Shown one piece after another: positions 19,901-30,725 of a stretch of 64,000 bases of DNA (positions are counted from its first letter, which is position 1; each line of letters opens with the position of its first letter). The translations under genes were made by a program, and so were the position numbers. Under the pieces are notes generated by a model. That model was not told the DNA's origin. It saw only the letters and a list, made by a program, of their open reading frames with translations, and searched no databases. Source of the DNA: Asterias amurensis. Lineage: Eukaryota; Echinodermata; Asteroidea; Forcipulatida; Asteriidae. Location of the stretch: NCBI RefSeq assembly GCF_032118995.1, contig NC_092662.1, forward strand, positions 3,162,001 to 3,226,000, written 5' to 3'.

Positions 19901-21765
19901 ACAGACAAATAAATTATGGTAAAGTCTATTGCCAGAAGACACAATTGCCACGCCGGGATTCAAGTCGAAAACACAAGAGCTGGCTCTTAGTCTCAACCAC
20001 TCTGCCTAGACACGCCCTGCTCTTTTTCACAAAGCAAGTTCTGCTGTACAATAGCCTGTGAGGACACAAGGGGAGAAAAAAAACCATAACAGGAACAAAA
20101 AATTACTCACAACATCAGGATGTAGATCATTTGGAAGCTTCAGAGCTGCTGGATAGAACTCATCGGACAACGTTGCGATAGATTTCTGAAAGAAAAAGTT
20201 ATAAAAACTGTCCTTAAATCAGGCATAAACAGAAAGTTCACGACATGGACAATGTCATCAATTCGACAAAGTTAACTGACCATAAAACTTGCTGCAACCA
20301 TCTTGGTCATGTACCTTGCATCCACTAAGAGTAATGAGTGTTGATAATACTCATTGTACAAAAAGAAACCAGTTTTTTTCCCTTTCAGCCTCAGTTTGGT
20401 TACATTGATTTGAATGGGAGAAAATTAGGATGACAGCACCATGGTAAAGGTATAGATAGTACTAATTTCCACAATGTACAATTTTGTACACATTTCTGCA
20501 TGTCACTTACATTTATTAGTCGTACATTTTCTCGTAGCGTTCGCCCCAACTGTTGCAGTTCATCTTTTTGTTCTTTAGTTCCTTTACCCTATAAACAAAG
20601 AACACAATAAAAAAATGTTTATGTTAATCATTTCCAGAGACCAATTGTTCAGTATTTTGTAGTTGTTGGGTTAGCTCTCCTTTCCTCCATAACAAACATG
20701 TAGGCCTAAATCCCTTCAACAACTGCATAAAGGGAGGACATTACATGTACTGATGACATCAGCAAATGCTGGAGCTACCATAGTTGCGTTAACGTAACCC
20801 CCTTCTCACAACGCCTCCGGCTTTGCCGCCAGGAGGGTTACGTTATCACAACTAGAGTTACCATCAATTGATGAGTAATTACTCACACTTTTGTTCAACT
20901 GCTTGCTCCGTTTGTTAACTTCAGACTTTTCTCCTTCGATGCGGATTTTATCTTGCTCAAACAACTGAAGCTCCTTCCACAACAAAACCTTGAATGAAAA
21001 AGAAACCAAAAAGATCAAATAAACATCGAAGAATGAAATGGAATTGTTATGGTATCTCGCAACCGCTGCCTAATTTGTTTCATCCCCCAAAATAAATTTT
21101 TCTTAACTTAAAAAAGTTAAAAAATTCTGCAAAGTCCCCCCCCCCAAAAAAAACTAACAACAACAACACAAGTGCATGATCCAGTGCAGTGGCCAGCTGA
21201 TTCTACTCTAACTCTACACTGTGACTGTCACTACACCATGTTCACCTGGCTGTGTACTGTACTGTGATGAAAAAAGTTATCAATTCAAAAGAGGGCGCTA
21301 TAAACAAAATATAAACACAATTTCCATGCCATGCCATTCAATTGACAACAAACAGTCAAATACGTTCCCACAACCATGACATTTGTGTTAATTAAACCAA
21401 AAAACCCTCACCAGGTTAGTCAGATTGACCTTTTGACCTCTTGCAGAAACATTTCGTTCCAGCTCGCTCAGATCACTGAAAAGTCTTTTGAACTCAATTT
21501 CCGGGTTCAAAATAAACGGCACGTGGTCTCCTTCTGAAGTTGGTGTGTAAAGTGAAGATGATGAAAAACTTTGCTGCTTGACCCATCGAAATGCATTCGA
21601 AATGTGAATGTTTCTCAAACGAAATTGTACCCGTGGCGTTACCAACTTCGACGACAAGTGCTTTGCATATTTTGTGGAATTCCCCGACGAAAATTGTTGT
21701 TGCATTACACGGCTCTTTTGCACGTGAAGCTGGAGACAAATTCTACACACTCGTAGGAACTGCAT
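13919..21765 (-). CDS. SLIMP: Mitochondrial seryl-tRNA synthetase-like protein (SARS2 paralogue, SLIMP-type, catalytic residues lost)
   Basis: Seventeen coding exons: 21765-21412, 20988-20887, 20588-20511, 20185-20111, 19571-19517, 19172-19118, 18871-18724, 17795-17760, 17060-16994, 16605-16560, 16243-16206, 16084-16038, 15506-15397, 15191-15098, 14740-14627, 14171-14112 and 13963-13919. Phases agree throughout, giving 507 residues. The start chosen opens an Arg-rich targeting-like leader (MQFLRVCRICLQLH), but an in-frame ATG at 21852 is also possible. Residues about 95-200 form the tRNA-binding coiled coil, then a class II core follows. By alignment to remembered human SARS2, the TAE serine/ATP loop is ASP (317-319), motif 2 YRAE is YDSL (347-350) and motif 3 has no Arg (TALDTSVLLAALL, 477-489). 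It is thus probably unable to charge tRNA, like insect SLIMP, which partners SerRS2 and Lon in mitochondria. The exon 8 donor is GC (GAG|gcaagt). Confidence 0.88.
14840..15075 (-). repeat. Interspersed repeat, family R4
   Basis: The reverse complement contains TCTACTGCCGCGGAGTAGAT, GTTCTGAAAAGAACTG and CTACTACCTGGGTGGAAG. It is the best-preserved copy of the family also seen at 11330-11465 and 47994-48145. It lies in the SLIMP intron between exons 14 and 15, 23 bp from exon 14. Confidence 0.6.
15715..15905 (+). repeat. Interspersed repeat, family R5
   Basis: Shares, in order, ACACAAG-CC-TGAA, CTTCAAGGTG, TTTTCCAG, CACCTACTCCTAGGG, TGAAACAGGGTTA and GTCCAT with 61740-61870. The element type is unknown. 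It lies in the SLIMP intron between exons 12 and 13. Confidence 0.6.
17078..17398. repeat. 65-bp minisatellite, five units
   Basis: GTAGGGAGATGATTTCATC begins at 17078, 17142, 17207, 17272 and 17337, and the last unit ends near 17398. Units 2-4 are nearly identical, while the outer ones are more diverged. On the coding (minus) strand the array ends at the polypyrimidine tract of the exon 9 acceptor (17060). Confidence 0.92.
17899..18190. mobile_element. Chimeric foldback segment (F6 half joined to F2 half)
   Basis: AGACCCAGTAACGGGGGCGC and TGTACTCCTTTT (F6 half) runs straight into GGCAGTGGACACTATTGGTA (F2 left half), which is followed by unrelated sequence before the next full F2 copy. This suggests nested insertion and deletion within the SLIMP intron between exons 7 and 8. 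Confidence 0.6.
18191..18572. mobile_element. Foldback MITE family F2, full copy (TTAA-bounded)
   Basis: Begins TTAAAGGCAGTGGACACTAT and ends ATAGTGTCCACTGCCTTTAA. The 382-bp body includes GAGAAACGGCTCCCTCTGAA, the inverted pair GAACTTGAGGTCTCGAAATC, and a (T)CTTTCATTATTATCTCGCAA stretch. This is the commonest repeat of the window. Other copies are at 27080-27462, 49725-50107, 53116-53455, 54473-54696, 56213-56508, 57805-57886, 58858-59027, 59413-59470 and 63622-63985. Confidence 0.85.
18580..18680 (-). mobile_element. SINE S2 fragment
   Basis: The reverse strand shows a tRNA-like head with a degraded B box (GTTTGAATCCCGG) and TGACACTTCCTTGAG, matching the S2 element at 6911. Confidence 0.55.
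19925..20035 (-). mobile_element. SINE S2-like fragment
   Basis: The reverse strand has CGTGTCTAGGCAGAGTGGTT (A-box-like) and ACTTGAATCCCGGCGTGGCA (B-box-like). It is too degraded for a tRNA gene. It lies in the SLIMP intron between exons 4 and 5. Confidence 0.5.
20781..20852. mobile_element. Palindromic element, family F5
   Basis: TTGCGTTAACGTAACCCCCT pairs with GGAGGGTTACGTTATCACAA around a GCCTCCGGC centre. It is in SLIMP intron 2. Confidence 0.55.
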
Positions 21766-21925
21766 GCTGTCTTCACACGCCAGAAAGACGGCCGACAATG
21801 TGGCAAGGTCTTCACTTTCAAAGTAGCAAGTTTGTTGACAGCGCCCACGCACGTGAAGATACAGGACGCCCTCAAGAGGTCAGTAAATGACAGTTTGATA
21901 GAAACTGCCAAAAGTAAAGACAACG
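21766..21925. promoter_or_regulatory. Divergent promoter of SLIMP-type gene and TADA1
   Basis: The two start codons are only 160 bp apart (73 bp if the upstream SLIMP ATG at 21852 is used), so both 5' UTRs and the shared promoter must be compact or overlap. It contains GCCCACGCACGTGAAG (E-box-like). No TATA box was found. Confidence 0.7.
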
Positions 21926-24900
21926 ATGATGAACGACCTAAAGACTGCCAAGAAGTCGCTGGCTGACTGCCTTGGAGACGAAATCAAGCAGTAAGTCTTC
22001 AGATCATCATAATCATGTGTGGTTGTTCAACATGTTCCTTTGTTCCAGATGATTAAAGTGTGCAAATAAGGCCTGTTTAAAACAAAATACAAAAATGACC
22101 TGTTTTTGCTATGCAATGTGTGTAGTTTGGACCAGTGTAGTTTGGCAGGTGTGAAGTAGGACGCCCTCCACGACAAGGATCGGATTTGTCACTGTTTTGA
22201 TGATTTTTATGAATAATATACGTTTTTATTGACATTTATAAGTAAATTTGTTGTTTTTACTTTTAAACTCCTCTATTAGTATTGGAAATATTTAGTCCGA
22301 TCTTTTAATATCCAGCATTAACAATTGTATAGGGTCTGCACGGTTATAATAGCCCAGTGGCGGCGGTTTGTGCAGTAAAGACAAGACAAGACAATTTATG
22401 ATGATCCATTGACTGTTGATTGAATATACTTGAAAGATCATTACAACTACGATACGAAATACAAAAACATTGGTTTTGTTTTATTTTATTTTGTTGGTTT
22501 AATTGATCTTCCCAATAAGTGATCTATGCAAAGGCAAAGCTCCAACAAAAGGATATAAACGCCAAACCAACGACCCAACAGCCAACCTCTCTCAGCAGAT
22601 CTTGACAAACAGTTGATTTAACATGATTGAGTGAATTGCATATATGTCAAAAAATTGTGATTCAGTAATTGTGATTGTGAGTTTTGCAATTTTGAAAGAA
22701 ATAATAGTTTTTCTATGTCAACTTGTCTTTGACACAGGTACTGGGCAAACATGAAGTTATGGTACAGACAAAAGGTATGTTGAATATTGATCTGTCAAAG
22801 TCAAAGATTATGCAAAAGGGACTAAAAAGCAAGCCACCCAATGACAAATATTTATTTCCAGATAGAATTTTGAAGTTAATGCATTATGTACTACCCATTT
22901 CTGTAAAACAAGATGTTGTCTTTATAGTTGTTTGACAGGTCAGAACTGGTAGAGATCACTAACTTAAACACTAAATAACAACTTATAAAGTACTTGTTTT
23001 GTTTTTCTCCAGATAACAAAAGATGAATTTGATATGGAGGCCAGGCGACTCTTAAATGACGAAAACAGTAAGTTTCAAATCGAAGGATTCGGGAGAGTGA
23101 GATCCTATCAAAGATAAGCACAATGCCGTGCTGCAAATCCAGAATCTTGGCGACGAAATGAGCACATAAGTTTCAAAATCTATGAAGCGAAACCACTTTG
23201 TTTGAGAACGCTCGTTACCACTTAACTCCAACAGCACCCCAATAGACATAACAAAGTTCTCAAAGTTTGGCCATAACAGTTAGGGTTAGGTTAAAATTCA
23301 CCAACACCAATACATGTTTGTGCTAACTCTTGATATCAAAACAATTTCCCCGCAGTTCATCTTCACAATGAGTTCCTCGTCACCGTGCTGACCAAATGTC
23401 AGATTCTCAGTGCAGAATCATCAGGTAAGTTATGTCTAAAGTTGAAATGTGTAGTTCAAGATTCTTCAGACTTAAGTCTTGTACTTGAAATTATAATACC
23501 ATAGCTAAATCTTTCAAGCATTTGGAAACAAAAGTGAAAGTGTTTCTGGATGACAACGACAAGAACATTTTCACTCATACGTTACATTCATTCCAATCTA
23601 ATTTTAAAGAACTAACAACTTGTGAAAATCTAGTTAATATTGAACTTAAAAGAAGAGTTTTATAGTCAGATAAAGTCCTTTTCTAGACACTTAGCACCTT
23701 AAGTCCTAATTCTCTTTTTTCTTTTCTTCTAAAGCAGAATCCTCAAAGAATAAGAGCAGTAACAGTTCTAGCGGCAAATCAGGAGATAAGGCAAACAAAA
23801 AGAGCAAACCACCCAAGAAGAAGAAAGTCATCGTCAGGCCAACATTTGAGGTAGGAGCTTCTTCTCGAAAGGAATTTTTAAAACTTCTTCTCAAAATTTC
23901 ATCAAAGTTGATGTTTTCATTAAAAAGTCAAGATGTTACATATGTAATCTATTAGGTGAGGTTTGCGGTAGCACCATCTCTTTTGAGAACCGGTGGTTTA
24001 CAACGCAACGTCTGATGACTGGTCTGATGATTGTCTACAGGAGAATCAATTCTAAAGACGATCAGAGCTTACTGATCAAAGGATTTAGTTTACAACCACC
24101 TTTTTTTTTCCCGGAAACAACACGACTCAAAGGAGATATCCAAATGGTGCTACCACAAACCTCGTCTAGTTATACTGTACTTCCACCATGCATAGTTTAA
24201 AATCCTAAGTAAGAAATCTATCTAAATGTAATACAAATGTATACAAAATTAAACAAAATTATCTAAATTTTTACAGAATCGCTTTGTGCCGTCTGATCCA
24301 ATGTTGAAGGCTCCTGCTGTAGCCATGCAGGTTGAGGAATCACTCGACTTCTGCGCTCGTAGTTCCTTCTTACCGGATGCTGCCATGCTGCACGGCCGAG
24401 TGTTTGTGACTGCGTGGGAGTGGGGCATTGACAACGTATCTGGCGCAACAATTCCCTTGATCACACACTCGGTGCAGGTACGTTAGTCCATGGATCCATT
24501 TTTTACTGAACATCAGTCCTGGAATTTCCACAGAGGCCACAGCCTCTGTTGCCCTGGTCTTGGCATTGGTGCCCCTTCAAAAGTTCCAATAGAATTGAAA
24601 TTTTTCCAATGAAATTATGATTAAGGATTATTTATACAGGGTAGCTCATCAGTGTCAAACACTGTTCTTCCTGGAGACCCCTGTAGAAAAGCAATACACA
24701 GAACAAGGGAGACAAACATAAAAGAAAACAACCCATAAAAGCAACAACAGCAATCTGTACAACCAGGAGAGAAAACAAAGAAATAGAGGTGCCCTTTGAA
24801 AAAATGAAAATGGCCTTGCCCTCTCAAGGATTAAATTCCAGGCCAGGAGTATGGCCAAAAAACATGGTGCCGGTCTATTAAAGTAAGAAGTTTCTTTTTT

Positions 24901-26378
24901 TTTTTTACCAACAGCAAGTACTGAAGAATGTGATCAGTGCAGTCATCTCTCGCGGCAGTGCCTACAACCTGCACTCTGGAAAGTATAAACACAGTATGGG
25001 AATCGTCGCGCAGCTACCTGCGCTCCGAAGCCAATCAAGAGATCGTATACACCTGGACAAAAGGTACGTATTAGTTGCCTTTGGGTAAAACAGGATGAGA
25101 AGTATAATAGACCACCTAGTCAGGGTGGCTCACTGTCATCATTAGGTTTGCCCATGCTTGGGATTTTAGTAAACCTACACAAGTTTCTAAAAATTTTACT
25201 GCACTGTGGTATTGACCCCTTGCACGCGCGTCACACGCAGCGACTGGTGCCACGCTCACCATGTTGGTGGGCAAGTTAGGTTTACGTGTGCATAGAGTTA
25301 TGTATGAAAACGCACAGTGAAACTGCCCACCAGTATTGCGCATTGAAGATTTTTCTGATGATGACATCAGGTGAAATGGGTCAATACCACCCAGAATGCC
25401 ATTTGTTAGGATAGAGGCTTATACAGTAACCAGGATTCCCCCCTCATTCTGATGTTGCAGTCCTCAGAAATTAAGTCTGGCACATTAGACTTCCAGCATC
25501 AACACAAATTCAGATTGACCTGCGGACTTCATAAATAACCATTGCCATCTTCTATCCATCTAAGCTGTAACCCGCCAAACATTGATGGAGCATCAGGCCA
25601 GTACACTGTCAAGAGACCAGACTCGGAAACCAGTGAACAGTCAGCTGTTATGCAGCAAGCCACGTCTGGTGTCCCGCCTTCAAAGAAACCCATCACATTG
25701 TATGACCTATTGGATGCTTTACAGGTGAACAAGCCCTTTTCTTATCAAGTTCACAGTTTTTTAATTATTTATGAATAAAAACTTCACAATTAATAAAATC
25801 ACAGTCATTTGTTATAAAGTCAAGCATCAGAAATAATGGTAAATGCACACCAAACTATTTTAAGACAATACATGAACTGACAGGCTGTACTGTATTTCAT
25901 TTCATTTATTGTGCCATATAAATCAAACTGAGAATGCTGTGTGCCGCGTGCTTCTTTGATGTACGCGTTTAGATGCGCTTACGGTTTGCTCTACAAGATG
26001 GCGACTTTCATAGCAGCAAAAGGGTTATTCAATACGGCCTTTTGCTCAGAAAACATATAATAACTTGTACAAATGAAAACTTGAAGTAGATAAGGAAACC
26101 AAGAGACTTCTACTTTTTGCTTAGTGTATCAATGGATTTCTCAGCAGAGTTAGATACATTTTGTGTTACCACATACATGTATGCCTAGATATTGATAAAT
26201 CAATTTGTCCGTTACTTGACAGGTCCACCGAAGTGTGTTAGCCTCTCACACTGTCAGCTGCACAGCAACTGAGCAGACACTAGTAGGACTGTGGCACCCT
26301 GATCATGATGAACTTTACCAAGACGAGTTGCATCGACAGAGATTACGTCAAGAAGAAAGCGAACTCATGGTCTCATGA
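21926..26378 (+). CDS. TADA1: Transcriptional adapter 1 (SAGA subunit, Ada1/HFI1-like)
   Basis: Nine coding exons: 21926-21990, 22738-22774, 23013-23067, 23356-23424, 23735-23850, 24277-24477, 24915-25063, 25565-25724 and 26223-26378, in frame across all junctions. The product is 335 residues, the same length as I recall for human TADA1. The N-terminus (AKKSLADCLGDEIKQYWANM, KLWYRQKITKDEFDMEARRL) matches closely. Exon 5 is a Ser/Lys-rich linker ending KKSKPPKKKK. Exon 6 carries GRVFVTAWEWGIDNVSGATI, and exon 9 ends LWHPDHDELYQDELHRQRLR. The family is a core structural subunit of the SAGA histone acetyltransferase complex in the nucleus. Exon 5 has a tandem acceptor (AAGCAG), giving an optional Ala. 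It is divergent from the SLIMP-type gene, with a candidate poly(A) signal 214 nt after the stop. Confidence 0.96.
23958..24163. mobile_element. Foldback MITE with GAGGTTTGCGGTAGCACCAT ends
   Basis: The 5' end GAGGTTTGCGGTAGCACCAT is matched by the inverse of the 3' end ATGGTGCTACCACAAACCTC, 206 bp apart, with CTCTTTTGAG/CTCAAAGGAG next inside. It is in TADA1 intron 5, and no other copy was seen in the window. Confidence 0.75.
24530..24845. repeat. Diverged relative of the 112-bp unit
   Basis: GCCTCTGTTGCCCTGGTCTTGG opens it and GCCTTGCCCTCTCAAGGATTAAA closes it, as in the PPP1R11 array monomer, but about 200 bp of other sequence lies between. It is in TADA1 intron 6. Confidence 0.55.
25207..25388. 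mobile_element. Foldback MITE with TATTGACCCCTTGCACG ends
   Basis: Starts TATTGACCCCTTGCACGCG and ends AATGGGTCAATAC, with the interior CACCATGTTGGTGGGCAAG shared with 6757-6910. It is in TADA1 intron 7. Confidence 0.65.
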
Positions 26379-26591
26379 ACACAGAGACAGTGAACTTAAC
26401 TTCTGAACTGACATTAGGGGTTGAAGTTTTTGTAATTCTTATATAGCTGTTATTTATAGAACAGGTGGTTTGGTTGGCGTAGTGGTATCTTACCTTGCCT
26501 TCCACCTCCCTGACCAAAGTAGGAATGTACGTTAATGTACAGATCCTTAATGTTTCAAATGTACAAAAAAAGTAGCTCTGAACGAGTATAA

Positions 26592-26597
26592 AATAAA
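26592..26597 (+). terminator. Candidate TADA1 poly(A) signal
   Basis: AATAAA 214 nt after the stop codon. A further AATAAA lies at 26763-26768. Confidence 0.45.
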
Positions 26598-27079
26598 ATT
26601 ACAGTTTACACCATTTTGTCATCAGGTTTGATACTTGTAACTATGTAAAAAAATTCATGAGGACTTTATGTATTACAAAAAATTAGTGCATCACAGAACT
26701 GAATTTGATCATTGGGTCTTACTAACGTTTACTTCAACATATCCTTATTTAGATCGTTATTCAATAAAAAAATAAGTTACTACAAACAAATAAAAATTGC
26801 ATAAAACTTGTGTTTTTGCTTTTATTGAGTTTGTAGCCATGCCACTGTTAACTTTAATTTGACCCCCTTATATATATAAATAAGAAGGAAAAGGGGACTT
26901 GAACAAAAACTTTTGTAATGGTTATCTGAAGTTTACGATGAAATTCAAAAAGAAGGAAGAAAAAGAGAAGAAATCTACCGATTAGATGAACGCTTCCAGT
27001 TCGTGGATGAATGGATTTGTGTTTAGATGAGTGGTCATCCGGTCCCATTTTCACAGCCTGCTCAAGCAGACAGTAGTTC

Positions 27080-27462
27080 TTCAAAGACCCTAGACACTAT
27101 TGGTAATTATCAAAGACCAGCCTTCTAACTTGGTGTATCTCAACGAATGCATAAAATAACAAACCTGTGAAAATTTGAGCTCAATTGGTCGTCGAATATG
27201 CAAGATAATAATGAAAGAAAAAACACCCTTGTCTCACGAAGTTGTGTGCGTTCAGATGCTTGATTTCGAGTACTCAAATCCTGAATCTGAAGTCTCGAAA
27301 TCAAATTCGTGTAAAATTACTTCTTTTTCGAAAACTATCCACTTCAGAGGGAGCCGTTTCTCACACTGTTTTGTTCTACCAACTTCTCCCCATTACTCGT
27401 TACCAAAAATAAAGTTTTATGCCAATAATTATTTTGAGTAATTACCAACAGTGTCCACTGTA
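27080..27462. mobile_element. Foldback MITE family F2
   Basis: Inverted orientation relative to 18191-18572: CTAGACACTATTGGTAATTA, then GGTGTATCTCAACGAATGCA, and finally CCAACAGTGTCCACTGTA. The outermost TTAA ends are eroded. Confidence 0.75.
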
Positions 27463-27780
27463 GAAGGATGTTGGTCACAGATAGTATATGTGTTGTGGTA
27501 TTTTGGTTGGGAACCAGTATTCCGACCGGTGAGCACATTTTGTTTTGCTTCTACTTGTGCTTGGGTGAGCACTAACAAAAACAAAGTACATCAAAATTGT
27601 GCTAATATCTAGAATAAGGTTACCAACACCACACAAAACAAAAAACACTTTCGCATTATTGTACGATCTGAGTCTGGTATCTTCCTCGGTAGTTTTACTA
27701 AGCAAGAAATTGTAAAGTAATATTTGTTGGTAGTCACCGTTAAAATTAATGACAATAAAAACATATTAATTTTTGTTTTT

Positions 27781-28135
27781 TACCCATACACCGATGTGTG
27801 TTAGCACTGTATACTCAGTACTTTCCCGAGTCCTGTGAAAAAATATCACAGGCATGTTACTCGGGTGGGATTCGAACCCACGACCCTTGCAATTCTAGAG
27901 CAGTGTCTTACCAACTAGACTACCGAGGTTGCCCGGCAGCTAGAGGCAGTTGGTAAGACACTGCTCTAGAATTGCAAGGGTCGTGGGTTCGAATCCCACC
28001 CGAGTAACATGCCTGTGATATTTTTTCACAGGACTCGGGAAAGTACTGAGTATACAGTGCTAACACACATCGGTGTATGGGTAAAAAACAAAATTAATAT
28101 TCTTTATCCCCGATGCAAATTTAACATCTATGACA
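27781..28135. mobile_element. Head-to-head pair of S1 SINEs forming a long palindrome
   Basis: Copy 1 (27781-27953, minus) and copy 2 (27945-28135, plus) meet at their tRNA-like heads around GCCCGGCAGCTAGAGGC. The arms include GGGTTCGAATCCCACCCGAG, TACTGAGTATACAGTGCTAA and CATCGGTGTATGGGTAAAAA and are almost identical, giving about 170-bp arms with almost no spacer. Confidence 0.8.
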
Positions 28136-28270
28136 ATAAAAACGTTTGGTTAAGAGCCTACAATATCTATCGAAAGTATATTGCATTTTGAGAATCATTT
28201 CACTTTGAAGTAATGTGGCCGCTTGATATTAGAAGTTCCGCATCAAGCCTATTCCTTTTCACTAAAGTTA

Positions 28271-28400
28271 CCTGGGGGTGGATTTCACAAAAGTTAGGAC
28301 TAGTCTTATCTTGCTAACTTAGGACTAGCTGTATGTTTTTGATATCTCTTAGGACTAGTCCTAAGTTAGGACTAGTCCTAACTCTTTGTGAAATCGACCA
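28271..28400. mobile_element. Palindromic MITE, family F3
   Basis: GGGGTGGATTTCACAAAAGTT is mirrored by ACTCTTTGTGAAATCGACC, and the centre repeats TTAGGACTAGTC/GACTAGTCCTAA. Copies are at 28711-28880, 38751-38907 and 59257-59413. Confidence 0.8.
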
Positions 28401-28710
28401 CTGAAGGAATATCTCATTAGAGTAATACTAGTACCAATTTATTTAATAGAAGATGGAAAAGTGGTGGCATGATACGCGGGACATCCCCACGTATATTATT
28501 ACACTAGCTGTAAGTAACAACTCCAGCAAACAATATGTAATTTAAGTTTTTTTTTAACTGGCCGAGTTGGACGAAATAATTAGCTCCATTCATGGAGGTA
28601 AAATAGACCGTGCTCCATTATAGTACGACCATCGCACATGTTTGTAATGTTTTGTACTCCTCCAAAAAATACGGTAAACAATGTATCGATACGTGGTCAT
28701 GTCAAACTAC

Positions 28711-28880
28711 CCTGGGGTGGATTTCACAAAGAGTTAAGACTAGTCTTATCTCGAGTTAGGACCAGTTACTCGTCCTAACTTAGGACTATCCATGCAATTT
28801 GTAAATCTCCTATTTGTAAATCTCCTAGGACTAGTTCAAAGTTAGGACTAGTCCTAACTCTTTGTGAAATCGACCCCTGG
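28711..28880. mobile_element. Palindromic MITE, family F3
   Basis: Second F3 copy, about 310 bp from the first, in the same orientation. It contains a short internal duplication (TTGTAAATCTCCTA twice). Confidence 0.8.
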
Positions 28881-29379
28881 TAAATTAAAACATGAATACT
28901 CCTGAAAACGGCTTGAGAATGAGATGGCCTGGAATTGGGGTCGCACTAAATACCGGCAACTCACGACAACAATTTTTATGTTGAGTCTGCATGAAGGCTC
29001 AGTTTTGGCTGCTTCAGACCCCAACATAATACATGTACACCCTATTATGAAACTTACCACCACGTTCGAAAGCGTGTATGTGTGTGGAATCCAAGGGTGT
29101 GTAATACAGGGTTTTACATTAACAAGCAGAAGCGGCGAGTCCAGCGTGTCAGAAGCTAGTCAGGTGCCGCAGTAGGGCAACATTTTACTACCAAACGGGA
29201 TAGCATTTCATAGCAATTATTGTCGCCTTTCGGCTCCAAGTCTTACCTGGTTTTGTGTTCAAGATGCGCCACAACCCATTCAGTAGACGTTGTGCCAAAA
29301 GAATGTCCACACGTGAGGAAACTATGTCCAAAAGAACGCAGTTTTGACGAAACCTTGTTATCAGTTTTGCAGAACACAT

Positions 29380-29500
29380 TTTCACGTGGCAAAATTGTTT
29401 TCCGCGCGTGCGCGCGCTCCAATGACCAACTGTTAAAAATATCGCCAATGGCGGGCGCCCTTCAAAAAGAATTGGCGGCTACAGCTACATAAGGCTACGG
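29380..29500. promoter_or_regulatory. Orphan GC-rich, NRF1/YY1-like patch
   Basis: CCGCGCGTGCGCGCGCTCC (about 29401-29419) resembles an NRF-1 site, and CCAATGGCGGGCGCCC follows, resembling a YY1/initiator ATG context. The ATG at 29449 opens only a short frame. This looks like a housekeeping promoter without an identified gene. Confidence 0.3.
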
Positions 29501-29559
29501 CTAGATTTCAGCTCATCATGCATTGGAGTACATAATAATATAGAACTTCCTATTTTGCC

Positions 29560-29830
29560 AAAGGTTGGGAAACCATGGAAAGCCATAACTGCAAAACAAA
29601 AACAGATAGCTACTGTTTGTAACAAATTGTCAAACTTGTTGGAAATAAAACAACCAATCATTTATTTGAGGTATTAATATTATATAATTGAAAGTTTGCA
29701 GAAAATGTTGAATGTTTTACTAACATTCAACATGTCATTCCGCGCAGTTTTTTTATCAACAATGGAAAGGTCTTTGGCAACACCGACAGTAACAACTTCA
29801 GCAACAGTCGTAGCCCTGACCGCAGCCACC
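29560..29830. repeat. Interspersed repeat, pair of 12535-12820
   Basis: Same ordered words as the GTF2H4 intron 12 copy, ending TTTATCAACAATGGAAAGGT. No terminal inverted repeats were seen. Confidence 0.65.
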
Positions 29831-30725
29831 AATTCGGATACAGCCTCGTGACTGTTATGAATAAAGAACAACCCCCCAAAACAGCTGGTTATCATAAACA
29901 ATGGAGACAAATGGGATACTGTTCTAGCTCTATGGTTCTAGAGCGAGCTTATTGCGAGTTCTGTTTTTCAAGGGGGTTGATTCCTGCCGAGAGAGAGCAG
30001 GTGAGGGGGCTAGGGATTGACCAACTTATACACAAACTCATCAAAAAAAAAATGTATTTTTAATCTTACCTCATTTAATTGTTTTAAATGTTCCAAAAGT
30101 GACACTACTGCGTTGTTGAAACATACAACACTACAATGAACCATAGTCCTATTTATGTGATATAACTCCACCCACCATATAGTCACGCCCGCCCACTTCA
30201 CACAAACTGAGCTCCAACAATTACCAGTGGCCCATGTGAAAATGCAATGAGCTTGTTTTGATATAAGTGAGAACCGATTGTTTTGACATGGCTTTTACAA
30301 ATGATTACAATCCCTAAGACTTGGGGTCTTGTCAGTAAGTTTCAGTATAAGATGAAGAGTGATTTTTGGGTAAAATATCACAAAAACTCCAGCTTTATAG
30401 CAGAAGTAGCCAGAACTTTGTGCAAGTAAGATGTACAGGTATATTTGAATGCCTTGTAGACAGAATACCATGAACGTTTCAGGTAACTCACTATTTTTCA
30501 TTTTTATCTTCAACAAAGTCAAAATTATTTATAAACTGTCAGTTTAAAGAAATTATACATACCATACACAAATTCCATTGAAAAGGACGCTCAATTGTCT
30601 GAGTTACGTTTATGGTTACGTTTTTCTTTTTGAATGCTTATTTTGGGATGTACCTTTACCAGATAATTCAAACTTAATAAGACTTATTTACTTTTAGTTT
30701 ATATAGGTAACTAGCCAGCAAGACC

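Noticed and set aside
13919-21765. Canonical mitochondrial SARS2
   Set aside because: The fold matches, but all three catalytic signatures differ at key residues with every exon boundary supported, so a working synthetase is unlikely.
21766-21852. Longer N-terminus for the SLIMP-type protein
   Set aside because: The extra 29 residues include several acidic residues, which is poor for a mitochondrial presequence, and would leave only 73 bp to TADA1. Kept as an alternative only.
27841-28010. Possible functional tRNA genes
   Set aside because: A and B boxes are present but the acceptor stem does not close, and the same sequence recurs with a constant SINE body. They are SINE heads.
28924-29175. 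83-codon open frame
   Set aside because: No domain, no supporting splice sites or homology that I recognise, and length within chance expectation.
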